Source: an uncultured Clostridium sp.
GTDB taxonomy: Bacteria; Bacillota; Clostridia; TANB77; CAG-508
Assembly (NCBI GenBank): GCA_947648255.1
Contig: CANSNA010000007.1
Coordinates: 1 to 48,353 of the forward strand
Reading direction: 5' to 3'
DNA length: 48,353 nucleotides
Position 1 is the stretch's first letter. Each line of letters opens with the position of its first letter. Under the pieces are notes generated by a model, which saw nothing but the letters and a program-made list of their open reading frames with translations, was not told the origin of the DNA and did not search any database. Positions 9,721-21,279 of this stretch are shown one piece after another. The translations under genes and the position numbers were made by a program.

Positions 9721-9744
9721 TATTTACTCTCCTTTAAATCATAT

Positions 9745-12700
9745 TTATGAAAAAGCTAAACCACTCAAAGAATCAAATAAACTCATTTGATTAGTCTCAC
9801 TCATACCTTCTACACATCCAAACTTTTCAAGTAATGCAATTGTTGCATCCCCTACTTTTGCTCTCTTTTTAATATCTTGTTTAGAAATAAACTCTCCTTT
9901 TTCTCTTGCTTCTTGTATACTGGTTGCAGCAATTCCACCCATTCCAGCAATACTATTTAAAGGTGGACGAATTGCTCCATCTTCTATTTTAAATTTTATT
10001 GCATCTGACTTATATAGGTCAATAGGTAAAAAATTATATCCTCTTTCATTCATTTCTAAAACTATTTCTAGTACTGGATACATATCTTCATCTTTCTTTG
10101 TTGCTTCATTTCCCATTCTCTTGATTTCAGCCATCTTCTCTCTTACTTTGCTTTTTCCAAGAATCATACAGCTACTATCAAATTTATCTGCTGCTCTTAT
10201 TGAGAAAAATGCAGCATAATAAGCAAGTGGCATATGAACTTTAAACCATGCAATTCTAAAGGCCATTGTAACATAAGCAACAGCATGAGCTTTTGGGAAC
10301 ATATATTTAATCTTTTTGCAAGAATCAATATACCAGTCTGGCACATTGTTTTCTCTCATAAGTGTTTCTTGTTCTTCTGTTAAGCCTTTTCCTTTACGTA
10401 CACTTTCCATTATTTTAAACGAATTTTGAGAAGGAAGCCCTTTACTTATCAAATATGTCATAATATCATCTCTTGTACATATTGCATCTGAAAGTGTAAC
10501 AGTTCCACTTTTTACAAGTTCTTGTGCATTATTTGTCCATACATCAGTTCCATGAGAAAGCCCTGATATTCTAACTAGTTCTTCAAAGGTTTTAGGTAGT
10601 GTTTCAACTAACATTTCCCTAACAAATCTTGTTCCAAATTCAGGCACTCCAAAAGTTCCGAACTTTTGAATCTATTTGCTCAGGTCTTAAACCTAAAGAT
10701 TCTGTAGAAGAAAATATTGCCATTGTTTCTTTATCATCTAATGGAATTGTTTTAGGGTCAACTCCTGTTAAATCTTGTAGCATTCTAATAACAGTCGGAT
10801 CATCGTGCCCAAGCATATCGAACTTCAATAGGTTTTTATCTATTGAGTGGTAATCAAAATGTGTTGTTATAATATCACTGTTTGGGTCATCTGCTGGATG
10901 TTGAACAGGACAAAATTCATAGATTTCATGACCTGTTGGGACAACTATAACTCCTCCTGGATGTTGACCTGTTGTTCTTTTTATTCCTGTGCAACCGAAC
11001 AGAGAGTCTTTCTATTTCTGCTGTGTTCATTTGCATATTTCTCTCTGAAAAATAATTTTTAACATATCCAAAAGCTGTTTTTTCTGCAATTGTACCAATA
11101 GTTCCAGCTTTGAAGGTAGTTCCTTTTCCTAAAATTACTTCTGCATATTTATGTGCTTTTGTTTGATACTCACCAGAGAAATTTAAGTCTATATCGGGTT
11201 CTTTATCTCCATTAAACCCTAGGAAAGTCTCAAACGGAATATCTACACCATCTTTTACAAGATTTTCTCCACATTTTGGACATACTGCATCTGGAAGGTC
11301 AAAACCATTTTTTACTCCATGGTCACTAAAATCTGAATATTTACATTTTGGGCATCTATAATGTGGCTTTAATGCATTAACCTCTGTTATTCCTGTCATA
11401 TATGCAACTAAAGAAGAACCGAACAGACCCTCTTGAACCAACTAAATAGCCATCTTCATTTGATTTCCATACTAGTTTTTGTGCAATAATATACATAACA
11501 GAAAATCCATTTTTTATAATAGAATCTAGCTCCTTTTTTAGTCTAACTTCAACTATTTCTGGTAGATTTTCTCCATATAGTTCTTTTGCTTTATTTATTG
11601 CAATATCTTCAATTGTCTTTTCACAACCTTCAATATATGGAGGACATTTTTCTTTTGAAATTGGACTAATTTGCTCGCACATATCAGCTATTAAATTTGT
11701 ATTTGTTACAACAACTTCATATGCTTTATCCCTTCCTAGATATCCAAATTCATGGAGCATTTCTTCTGTTGTACGTAGATATAAAGGGGCTTGCATATCT
11801 GCATCATCATATTTTTGACCTGCTTGCAAAATCCTTCTATATATTTCGTCTTGTGGATCCATAAAATGTACATCACAAGTTGCAACTACTGGTTTATTTA
11901 GCTTCTCTCCAAGAGATACGATTTTTTTATTTATTTCTATTAAACCATCTTTATTTTCTATTAAGCCATTTCTAATCATGTATTCATTGTTTCCAAGAGG
12001 CTGTATCTCTAAATAATCATAAAACGAAGCAATTTGCTCGATTTTTTCTTCTGATAAACCTTCTAATATTGACTGATATAATTCTCCTTGCTCACATGCA
12101 CTACCAATAATTAGCCCTTCACTATATTTTTTGTAAAGGCTTCTTGGTATTTTGGGCTTTTTATAAAAATAATCCAAATGTGAGAAAGAAATTAGTTTGT
12201 ATAAATTCCTAAGACCTGTATAATTCTTTGTCAAAATTATAGCATGATAAGTTGGCAAATGCTTTAGAGATAAATTTTCTTTGTAAATATTTTCTATATC
12301 ATTTATGTTTTTTACTCCTTGCTCTTTAAGATTTTTTAACATAACTTCGAAAACTTTAACTAATGTTTTAACATCATCTAAGGCTCTATGAGCTACATCT
12401 ACTCTTATTCCTAAATTATCTGCAATAATTCCAAGTTTGAATTTTTTATATTCTGGAAACATATCTCTTGCAAGAGATAATGTATCTATATATGTATTAT
12501 TTATTTTTATTCCTTGTAATTCTGCAAAGTGCCTAATAAAGCCCATATCAAAATTTGCATTATGTGCAACAATTACACTGTCTCCTACAAATTCTAAAAA
12601 TTTTGGGAGCACATTTTCTATAGTTTCTGCATCTCTTACCATATCATCTGTTATATGTGTTACTTTTATAACCTCATACGGTATAGGCTTTTCAGGATTT

Positions 12701-13737
12701 ACAAAGGTTTCAAAAGTGTCTATTATTTCACCATTTTTTATTTTTATTGCACCTATTTCTGTGATTTTTTCTGTTCTAAAAGAAAGACCAGTTGTTTCTA
12801 TATCAAATACACAATATTCTGTGTCTAGAGCTTGATTTTTTGAATTATATACACTGGTTTGTCCATCTGGTACAAGATATGCCTCAACTCCATATATAAC
12901 TTTAATATCTTCATTATTATCTTCTACAACATGATTTGCAGCTGGAAATGCTTGCACAACACCATGATCTGTAAGTGCAATAGCTTTCATCCCCCAGCTT
13001 CTAGCTCTATTTATTAAGTCTTTAACTGAGCTAACACCATCCATTTGGCTCATTTGAGTATGCATGTGAAGTTCTACTCTTTTTACTTCGCTGTGATCTT
13101 GTCTAGTAGTTTCACTTTTGGCAGATGCTTCTAATACGTTTTTTGCCATAATAACAACTTCTTTAGAAAAGGGATCAAATTGAGCATCTCCACTTACTGT
13201 TACTCTAGCAGCTAAACTAATTCGTTTCATAATGTTGTCTTTTTCATCAGCATTTATAAAAGATTTGCAAGTAATTGTACAACTACCATCAAATACATTT
13301 ATCATTAGAAGAAAATTGCCTGATTTTAGTTCTTTTAGTTCTTGTTTGATAATTTTTCCACAGATTACAACTTTACCACTATCTATATTTACATCTTTTA
13401 TTTTTACAAATTTCTCTGAAATTTTAGCTTTTTTGTTACCAATAATCATTGGAGTTATTTCTTCTTCTTTTGTTTCTCCTTTTTTAGGTTTTGTTTGCTT
13501 TTGAGATATTTCTTCTTCGATGTTTATTTGGGCTTCTCCCACTCTAAATTTAGATTTTAAATAATATTCGAATTCAAGTTTTTCTCCAAATTGTATTTTT
13601 TCATTTGATTTTAAGTCGATTACAAGCTTATTTGATTTTTTAAAAATATTTACTCCTGTAATAAAACAATTTAAAATTCTGCCTTTCGACTGAAAATCTG
13701 AAAATACATCTTTTATTAATTTTGCTTCATTTGTCAT
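9745..13737 (-). CDS. polC: DNA polymerase III PolC-type alpha subunit, three CGGN glycine sites
   Basis: Restored product is 1329 residues, slightly shorter than usual PolC (about 1430). Order: N-terminal domain, OB fold, PHP domain ([11 protein letters not shown] near residue 224), 3'-5' exonuclease ([16 protein letters not shown]), zinc-binding CPKC pair, then polymerase palm and fingers ([14 protein letters not shown]), ending in MSLFDSL, a beta-clamp-binding-type tail. Plain reading is broken into four pieces. The sites are CGGT at complement 11418-11421 (SVGSS), CGGT at complement 10994-10997 (SVGCTG) and CGGA at complement 10657-10660 (KVGTFG). I chose ATG 13735-13737, which has a GGGGG site eight bases upstream, over an ATG five codons earlier. 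The essential replicase thus needs three +1 events. Confidence 0.97.
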
Positions 13738-13866
13738 TTTATTTGCCCCCATTATTTGTATATCTACTATTGTATATCAGCAGATACTAAAAATCAAGAC
13801 GCAAATTATAGAAATTTTTAATAATTGGCTATAAGTTTATGATACACTTAAAAATGGAGAAATTAA

Positions 13867-14121
13867 TTACATATCTGCTATAATGAGTAGCATAATAATT
13901 CCAATATATATAAATGCAAATAGTGAAATCCCTATTATTCCTGTAACAAGTCCGGCTTTTCCAAATGCTTTACCTGTTTTTTTGATAGATTTTGCTCCAA
14001 AAACTATGCTTAAAATTCCTGTAGGCAAGGTTATGTACCAAAATAAGCAGGAGATAATCGATATAATTCCTAACACTAAAGCAGCTATCTCTATAGCTTC
14101 TGTTTTCTTCTTTTCTTCCAT
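13867..14121 (-). CDS. DUF4190-like small membrane protein
   Basis: Encodes 84 residues: a short charged N-terminus, a first helix pair (about 8-45, ALVLGIISIISCLFWYITLP) and a second pair (about 52-82) separated by a basic loop (GAKSIKKTGKAFGKAG). This is the pattern of DUF4190 proteins, whose role is unknown. A strong GGAGG site precedes the ATG. It follows the beta-propeller gene by 15 bases and so is probably co-transcribed with it. A GCC-GGA junction at 13952-13955 is read normally. A second member with a zinc ribbon lies at 43747-44097. Confidence 0.75.
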   Translation of the reverse strand: MEEKKKTEAIEIAALVLGIISIISCLFWYITLPTGILSIVFGAKSIKKTGKAFGKAGLVTGIIGISLFAFIYIGIIMLLIIADM

Positions 14122-14136
14122 AATTTTCCTCCTTTT

Positions 14137-16129
14137 TCAATCTATTTTTAATTCACATATTTGTTCTAAATTTTCTAATTTGTTTACTTTTACCATATTT
14201 TGTGATACTGTATATAAATTTTCATCTATATATATACCTCTAAGCAGTCTTGTTCTTGTTATATAGTTTCTAAAATAAGAATTTCCTTGATATTGTTTGC
14301 TTGTTTTCTCATGTGTTATACTTCCCTTTAAACTAAATCCCTTTTCTAATGATATATCATATACTAAATACCCCTCTGCAATATAGTTTTTTCCATATTC
14401 CATATAACTACTATTTAGATTTGCATTGTTACCAAAATAGTTTACACTAAAATCTTCTGCATAATTATTTACTGGAATTGCAATTAAGTTCTTTTCTCTT
14501 GAAAATAGTAATGCTTTTGGATTTGTTAAAATTGCAGAAGATGTCTTATTATCTCCAATTATTGTATTTGCCAATTCTTTTGGGTTATTTATATCTCTTA
14601 CATCAAATAATGCCATTTTCATTCCTACAACTTGTATGGATGTTCCAGTTACCTTTCCGATATGAGTTTCTTCTTATAACCTCTTTTGTTTCCATACCAA
14701 TTCCGATCAAATGATTTTCATCATATGGATGAAGATATGTGCTATATCCTGGTATTTTTAACTCTCCTAAAACTTTTGGATGTGCTTCATCACTTAAATC
14801 TATTGTAAATAAAGGATCTATTGATTTATATGTTACAAGATATGCTTTATCTCCTATAAATCTTGAAGCATACATTCTCTCCCCTTTTGCTAGATTTTCA
14901 GTTATTCCTATTTGTTTTAGGTTTTCATCAAAAATTATAATTCTTGTACCTTCATTATCATAAAGAGCTATTCTTAAGTGATTATTTATTTCATCTAATG
15001 AATATTGATTTATTGTCTTTCCTGCTACTTTAGTTTTTGCCTTATATTCTAGCTCTCCATTTTGTTTTATATCAAATTTATAAATTTCTGTAAATACATT
15101 ATCTTTATATTCTTGCTCATACATAAATGGTCCTAATGCACCTTTTATTCCGAATAATGTAGAGATCGGTGGCACATTATTTTTGTAATCATAATCTTGA
15201 TTTAATATGTAAATACTATTTTCTGATACATATGCATTTGATATATCAATTAAATATGATTTTAGATTTAATTTTGCAGCTTGATCATTTAAGTCTATTG
15301 CTAAAATCATTGTTTGATTTCTTGTCATTATGTCATTTAAATATCTAAAACTGCTATACCCCATGTATTTCTTTTCGCCATCTTCTTTGTAATATGCAAT
15401 AATTTCATCTTCTCCTTCTATTCTTAAATTTCCTTCTGATATTACATATAGCATATTTCCTATACATCTTGAGGTATAATATTCTTCGTATATTTCACAT
15501 TCTTTTATGCAAATTGGATTTTCTCTGTCTTTTATATCATATATCTTTATAACTGTGTTAAATTCATATTTATTAGGTCTCCATAATTTAGAATAAATCA
15601 CTACTAAAAAATCTTTATAAAGTATCATATCATTTGGAATAATTTCATCTTTCGATTCAATTTTTGATGCGATTTTTATTTCATTGGGATTTTTTACATC
15701 TGTTATTACGATATCTGTTTCATTTGCTATTGAATAAATGTAGTCTCCATCTGTTTTTGTGATGTCTGCTTCATCTACGTTTTCTACTTGAATATTTGTC
15801 TTTGAATAATCTTTTTGAATAGTGTTAGAGGATACTATATTATTTGTAATTGCACTATCACTTAATAGAAAATCATTGTTTTCCATGAGTGTTTGTTTTA
15901 ATAAAACACCTCGATCTCTCATCAAAAGACTAAATGGTAATGTCGCAATTTGTAAAAGTAGGTTATCGTTAATACCATCTTCTGTATATTCATATCTTTT
16001 AAGTAGCTCTTGGTTTGAATTTACAACTTTTAATTCATCTATTTTTTTATTTCTGCATAGTAAAATAATGGTTAAAACAATTATTGCGACTAAAATCGTT
16101 GCAATTAAAACTTTTATTTTTTCTTTCAT
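14137..16129 (-). CDS. Membrane-anchored beta-propeller protein (COG4880 type), one CGGN site
   Basis: Restored product is 663 residues: one N-terminal membrane helix (about 5-24), then a long repeat-rich domain with the pattern VENVDEADITKTDGDYIYSI, ITDVKNP, KIYDIKDRENP, FTIDLSDEAHP and ALFDVRDINNP. This is typical of the secreted beta-propeller proteins distantly related to WD40. It should lie on the outer face of the membrane; its ligand is unknown. Plain reading stops after NSYRKGNW; CGGA at complement 14656-14659 gives Tyr-Gly-Lys and joins the last repeats. Normal ATC-GGA (14702-14705) and TTC-GGA (15148-15151) junctions lie in the same gene and are not shifted. Confidence 0.85.
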
Positions 16130-16152
16130 TTTTTCTCCCTTTTTATTTTGAA

Positions 16153-17008
16153 TTATACATTATTATTTTCTTTGAATTTGAATTTATAGTAATAAGGCTC
16201 AATACCTTGGACATAGCAATCAAAATATATAATTTCTCCGGTTTTCTGCAACTGTTTTTAGATTTGGAAATGTTTTTATCATTTTTTTATCATTAAAAAA
16301 TGTTTCTATGAATTTTGCATGTGCTTCATTTCCATATATTTTCTCATACTTTTCATTTATTTTAACTTTATTTGGCACATCTAAGTCATAGTCATGTACT
16401 TTTCTAATTACAAACATTTCTAGTGCATATCCTGTTAATAACCCATCTACTATTAGAAATGCTGTCACTGCAATTATTATCTTTTTTAGTGTTTTTATTG
16501 CTATTTTCTTTTTGATTTTTTCTATGAGTCTTTCTATTTTAGGATGAACATATGACATGAAGTATACTGCTAGGAAACCCCAAAATATAGAGAAATAAAC
16601 GCAAATTCTTCCTGCTATGTTTAAGGGTTTATCACTATAATCCCACCATTTTACGTGTAAGAAAATTTCTGCAAATAGGCTCACTAGAAATTCTACAATT
16701 GAACCTACTATGAAACCTCCTATAAATAGTCTGTTATTGTTTTTGTTAAAGTATTGCAAAAATAGTATCATTACTACTGCACCTAGACCATATATTCCTG
16801 AAAAAGGTCCATATAAAAAGCTTTGTCTGCTTTCTAGAGTTCCCTTTGAAACTATTGAAAATAATACTTCTACTACATAGCCTGCAAAACTGTATATTAT
16901 GAAATAAACTAAGATACGCCAAATTGAGACACCAAGTATTTTGAATGTTTTTTTGTCTTTTTGTATGGAATTTTCTTCTATCTTATCTATGGTTTCATTT
17001 TCTTCCAT
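16153..17008 (-). CDS. CmpB-like putative ABC-transporter membrane protein, one CGGN site
   Basis: Restored product is 284 residues with about six membrane helices. The motif SFAGYVVEVLFS followed by ESRQSFLYGPFSGIYGLGAV is the signature of the putative ABC-transporter type IV (CmpB) family, whose function is poorly known. The C-terminal 80 residues are soluble. CGGA at complement 16237-16240 (Asn-Gly-Glu) replaces a short out-of-frame end (NRRNYIF) with 24 more residues ending at TAA 16153-16155. A paralogue with the same ESRQ-YGPF motif lies at 32824-33526, also with one CGGN site. It forms its own unit. Confidence 0.85.
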
Positions 17009-17215
17009 TAATTTTTCTCCTTTTGGGTTATTATTTTTTGTTTGTTATTCTACTATTTTTTGATTTGCTAATTATTATATACCATAATAAACTAAAAAAG
17101 TAAATAATATTTTGTGATATGATTAAATTATATTTTTTAGTTAAAACATTCAAACTTTTCTGTAGCTTGCCAATAATCTAAAAAGAAGGTCACTTTTTTA
17201 GTGCCTTCTTTTAGG

Positions 17216-17848
17216 TTATGCTAATTCTTGTTTGTGATATATTTCCATTATTTTGTCATCTATTATGTTTATTAGTTTTGCATATGCTGTTAGTTTTTTT
17301 GAATCTAGTTTTGATAGTTTCTTTTCTGATTTATATCTTACTTTGTGTTCATTTGTAGCCCAAAAGTCCATTGCCATTGTTCTAACTTGTATTTCTACTT
17401 TTACTGGTACTTTTTGATCATCTATTTCTACAGGTGTCTGAATTATAAGGTGATATCCTGAGTAACCACTTTTTTTAGGTTTTGCTATGTAGTCTTTCAT
17501 TTCAATTACTTCGATGTTAGGTAGTTTTTTTATTATGTCTATTACTGAATAAATATCTCCTTTTACTGGGCATGCTATTCTTATTCCGGCTACATCGTCT
17601 ATATTATCAATAATATTTTTAAAAGAAACTTCGTAATGCTTCTTTTCCATTTTATTTATTATACTTTCAGGAGTTTTAATTCGCTTAGAAATATTATTTA
17701 TAACCTCGTAATTATAAATTTTTGAAAGTCCGCTTTTTACTTGCATTAAAGTATCAAAAGTTTGATTTAAAGCTTTTTCGTATATTTCCATAAGCAAATC
17801 AAAATTGTTTTTATCTAGTCCTAAAGAAACCAAAGAACCACTTAACAT
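17216..17848 (-). CDS. Small alarmone synthetase (RelQ/YjbM type)
   Basis: Encodes at least 211 residues with a RelA/SpoT synthetase domain: KRIKTPESIINKM, DDVAGIRIACP, KSGYSGYHL and VEIQVRTMAMDFWA. No hydrolase, TGS or ACT domain is present, matching the small synthetases that make (p)ppGpp. The first ATG (17846-17848) lacks a ribosome binding site, whereas a perfect AGGAGG (complement 17890-17895) lies about 40 bases upstream. In the same open frame there are ATT and ATA codons 5 to 8 bases after it, so translation probably begins at a rare start near 17879-17887 and adds about 11 residues. GCC-GGA and AGC-GGA junctions are read normally. No CGGN site. Confidence 0.88.
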   Translation of the reverse strand: MLSGSLVSLGLDKNNFDLLMEIYEKALNQTFDTLMQVKSGLSKIYNYEVINNISKRIKTPESIINKMEKKHYEVSFKNIIDNIDDVAGIRIACPVKGDIYSVIDIIKKLPNIEVIEMKDYIAKPKKSGYSGYHLIIQTPVEIDDQKVPVKVEIQVRTMAMDFWATNEHKVRYKSEKKLSKLDSKKLTAYAKLINIIDDKIMEIYHKQELA

Positions 17849-17993
17849 ACTTTTTTCTTCATTTAATTCTAAGTTACTTATAATAATCTCCTCCTTTCTA
17901 TAAAAGTATTTTATATGAACTTTGTTATCATATTATCACAAATTTATGTCCTTATTATGAATTTTTTATTAAAAAGAAATTAATATTTAAGTA

Positions 17994-18786
17994 TTATTTA
18001 CTTAAGCTATATCCTTCTAAGTCTAGACAGATATATTTAAATCCAAGTTTTTTAAAATTTTCGACTATTTTTCTTTTATTTGCTTGTTCCATAATTTTTC
18101 CAAAATCATCTGATAAAATTTCTATTCGTGCAATATTTTTATTTAGTCTTACTCTCACATTTCTAAACCCGCATTTGTCTTAGGATTTCTTCTGCTTTAT
18201 ATATTTTTATTAACTTTTCACTTGTTACTATTTCACCATGTTCTAATCTAGTGTAAAGGCATGAAAACGATGGTTTGTTCCAGTTACTTAAGTTTAATTT
18301 TTTTGCAAGTATTCTTATTTCAAATTTAGTAAGATTTGCTTTTATTAGTGGACTTTTTATTTTTAATTCTTCTAAGGCTTTTAAGCCTGGTCTAAATTCT
18401 TTGCTGTCATCAAGATTTGATCCATCTATTACTTCTTTTATATCATATTCTTTTGCTATCTCTTTTGCTTTTAAAAATATATTTTTTTTGCAAAAATAGC
18501 ATCTATTTTCACGATTTTTTTTAATTTCAGGAATATCTAATTCATTTGCCTTAAAGACTATATGTGGTATCCCTTCATTTTTACAAAATTCTATTGCTTC
18601 TTCAATTTCTTTTTTAGGCATGCTTTCAAGTTCTGCGGTTACTGCAATTACTTTGCCTTTTAAAACTTCTTTTGCTTTTTTTAGAAGATAGGTAGAGTCT
18701 ATTCCAGAGGAAAAGCAAACTACGGTACTCTTTAAAGACAAAAGATAGTTTTCAAGCTTTTTTTCTTTGTCTTTTATATCTATCAT
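17994..18786 (-). CDS. larE: LarE-like ATP-dependent sulfur transferase, one CGGN site
   Basis: Restored product is 263 residues. It has a PP-loop (CFSSGIDSTYLL), the conserved NRCYFCKK cysteine pair and SFSCLYTRLEHGE, all typical of LarE, which donates its own cysteine sulfur to build the nickel-pincer cofactor of lactate racemase. No larA, larB or larC is visible, so the acceptor is uncertain. The plain frame stops at RQMRV. CGGG at complement 18168-18171, one of only two CGGG sites in the window, gives Met-Gly-Phe and restores about 55 C-terminal residues (FRNVRVR family motif). It starts two bases after the tcdA stop, so the two are translationally linked. Confidence 0.88.
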
Positions 18787-18788
18787 TT

Positions 18789-19489
18789 TTAAATTCCTTC
18801 TTTTTTTATTATGTCTTTAATCACTTCTCCTGCAATGATTAATCCGAGCTACACTTGGCATAAATGAAATACTACTTTGAATTCTTTTTTCTGTTTCTAT
18901 TTTTTTTGGTATTTCCTTAGAATAAAGAACTTTAAGACTTTCTATACCTCTATTTTTCAGTTCTTTTCTCATAACTTTTGCAAGAGGACACACACTAGTT
19001 TTATAAATGTCTGAAATTTCAAATGCTGTAGGGTCTAATTTATTCCCTGTACCCATAGAAGAAATTATTGGAATATGTAAATTTTTGGCTCGAATAATTA
19101 ACTCTATTTTGGATGTTATAGTATCTATGCAGTCTATTATATATGATAAGTCTTTTTCTAAAAATTTTGCTACACTTTCTTTTGTAAAATTTTCTTTATA
19201 TATTTCTACATGTGATTTAGGGTTTATCTCTAAAATTCTGTTTCTTGCAGCTTCTACTTTAGACATTCCAATTGTTTTTGTTGTTGCAATTATCTGTCTA
19301 TTTAAGTTTGTTAAATCAACTTCATCTTTATCAACTAAAATAAAATTTTGAATTCCTGCTCTTACTAGAGCTTCAACTACAAAAGAACCTACTCCTCCGT
19401 ATTCCGAAAATAGCAATTTTTGATAAGTTTAGTTTTTCTATATTTTCTTTTCCAATTAATAATTCTGTCCTTGAAAATTGATTTTCCAT
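18789..19489 (-). CDS. tcdA: TcdA-type tRNA t6A dehydratase (ThiF/E1 superfamily), two CGGN sites
   Basis: Restored product is 232 residues. It begins with FSRTELLIG, then a nucleotide-binding loop IAIFGIGGVGSFVVEAL, DKDEVDLTNLNRQ, the catalytic-type region and a C-terminal FMPSVAGLIIAGEVIKD. TcdA cyclises t6A37 in tRNA using ATP. The ATG at 19487-19489 is reached only through CGGA at complement 19396-19399, which supplies a glycine of the ATP-binding GxGGxGS loop; the adjacent TTC-GGA is an ordinary junction. CGGA at complement 18843-18846 restores Ala-Gly-Leu near the end. It sits 13 bases after the ybgC-like gene and 2 before larE. Confidence 0.88.
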
Positions 19490-19502
19490 ATTTTTGCTCC
19501 TA

Positions 19503-19917
19503 TTACTCTTTTATTGCATTTTGAAATTTTGCTGAAAATTCTGGTACTACTTTTTTTAGATTTATTGGTTTCAAACTTTTATCTGTAAAGCAATGTTTAG
19601 TTTGTGCTTCTATTACATTATCTCCTGTTTTTTTATTTATTACACGATATCCGAACTTTCATCCTGACTCCATTATATTCTTTTACAAATACTTCTATTT
19701 CAATTATATCTGCAAATGTTACAGGATGTTTATATGATACATTTACTTCTAAAACTGGAATTGTTATTCCGTTTTCTTCTAGATTTTCAAAAGGCATATT
19801 CATTTCATTTAGCCAAAAGGTTCTTGCTTCTTCTAAAAATCTTATATAATTTGAATGGTGTACAACTCCCATTTTATCTGTTTCATAATAATTTATTTTT
19901 CTTACAAATTTTGACAT
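19503..19917 (-). CDS. YbgC/4-hydroxybenzoyl-CoA-type thioesterase, one CGGN site
   Basis: Restored product is 137 residues, the standard hot-dog thioesterase length. It has YYETDKMGVVHHSNYIRFLEEAR (catalytic aspartate region), then VNVSYKHPVTFAD and MKVGYRVINKKTG. Such enzymes hydrolyse acyl-CoA thioesters in the cytoplasm; the exact substrate is unknown. Plain reading stops at MKVRISCNK. CGGA at complement 19650-19653 (Val-Gly-Tyr) restores the last two strands. The ATG at 19915-19917 has a GGAAAGG site, so upstream in-frame residues are not part of the gene. It is first in an operon with tcdA and larE. Confidence 0.9.
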
Positions 19918-20018
19918 TTTGCTTATTCCTTTCCATAAATTTTCGACTTTTATTTTAGCATATTTTTCATTTTTCTGCAAGTTATTGTAAAAGTCTAAAA
20001 TTAATATTCTAAGAAAAA

Positions 20019-20050
20019 AAGAACTAAATGTTAGCCAACATCTAGTTCTT
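20019..20050 (-). terminator. Terminator of the NMO-family gene
   Basis: A 14-bp stem with a 4-base loop (20019-20032 with 20037-20050), followed on the minus strand by a long T run, 12 bases after the upstream gene's stop. Confidence 0.85.
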
Positions 20051-20061
20051 TTCAAGAAAAT

Positions 20062-21116
20062 TTACAAGGTTAGTTCTTGCATTAGGTCATGTACTGATAC
20101 TATTTCTTTTATTTTGTCTACATTACTTCCGACAGAAGATTAGAGCATTTTCCAAATTTCCCTTTACTGCACTTATTAGTGCTTTTGTGATACAGTATGG
20201 AGTATTTTGTATGTTACAAGTTTTTATGCAACCATAACATTTATCTATTTTGCTTTTTTCAGTTTCTGTAGATTTTATAAATGAATTATATATTGCTCTA
20301 CCTGGCATACCTACTGGGCTTTTTATTATTTTTACATCTTCTTTTTGTGCATTTATATATGCTTTTTTAAATTCTATTGATGCATCACATTCATATGTTG
20401 CAACAAATCTTGTTGCCATTTGAACTCCGCTGGCTCCTAGATTTAAGTATTTTTCTATATCATTTTTATCCCAGATCCCACCAGCAGATATTACTGGAAT
20501 TTCTTTTCCTGTCTCTTTTTCTACCTCTTTTATATATTGAGTAATTTCTTTTGTTATATTTTCTAAATTTGGCTTATTTCCTTCTTGTAATTCCTCATTA
20601 GAAAAACCTAGGTGCCCTCCTGCTTCTGGACCTTCTATTACTATCATATCTGGCACATAATCATATTTTTTTATCCAATGCTTAATGATCAATTTACAAC
20701 ATCTTAAAGAAGACACAATAGGTGCAATTTTTGTAACTGTTCCTTTTACATATTCTGGTAATTCCTTTGGTATACCTGCACCTGAAACAATTAAATCTAT
20801 CTTATTTTTCACACACTCCAAAACTATCTCTTTATAATTTCTTAAGGCAACCATAACATTTACTCCAAGTATTTTATCTTCTCCTGCAATTTCTCTAGCT
20901 TTTTTTATTTCTTTTCCTATAGCTCTTAAGTTAGCCTGCAATTGATTTTTAGCGAAATCTTCTTCTTGATATCCAATATCTGCTGTAGAAATAATACCTA
21001 TTCCTCCTTCTTTGCTAACATTTCCAGCTAAATTATGCATTGATACACCGTACTCCCATTCCACCTTGGATTATTGGGTATTTACTAACTTTATCTCCTA
21101 ACTTTATACCTTTCAT
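20062..21116 (-). CDS. NMO/2-nitropropane dioxygenase-family flavoprotein, two CGGN sites
   Basis: Restored product is 350 residues: a TIM barrel with PIIQGGMGVGVS at the N-terminus, a VIEGPEAGGHLGF stretch, PVISAGGIW and GASGVQMATRF, typical of the FMN-dependent nitronate monooxygenase/enoyl-ACP reductase II family. It ends with a cysteine-containing tail (KCYGCIKTC). The true start (ATG 21114-21116, AAGGAGG upstream) is joined to the barrel through CGGT at complement 21047-21050 (Val-Gly-Val), and the last residues through CGGA at complement 20128-20131 (Cys-Gly-Ser). An AGC-GGA junction is read normally. Nitronate oxidation and FabK-type enoyl reduction are both possible. Confidence 0.85.
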
Positions 21117-21240
21117 AAAACCTCCTTATCTAGTTTTCGATACTAGATTATCATTAGAATAATACGTTGTCAATTCTTTTGACCATACAGTCTATAAAAA
21201 TTTTTTCTCTTTTTTTGTTTAAATACATACTCTAAAGTGG

Positions 21241-21246
21241 TATAAT
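21241..21246 (+). promoter_or_regulatory. Probable -10 element of the P-type ATPase gene
   Basis: TATAAT at 21241-21246, about 34 bases before the start codon; the -35 region is weak. The 160-base leader-free gap is too short for an M-box magnesium riboswitch. Confidence 0.5.
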
Positions 21247-21279
21247 CTTATTATATAAAATACATAGGAGATGATTTAA

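Noticed and set aside
21117..21279. A magnesium (M-box) riboswitch before mgtA
   Set aside because: The gap is about 160 bases shared with the divergent gene's promoter, and the conserved M-box elements are not seen.
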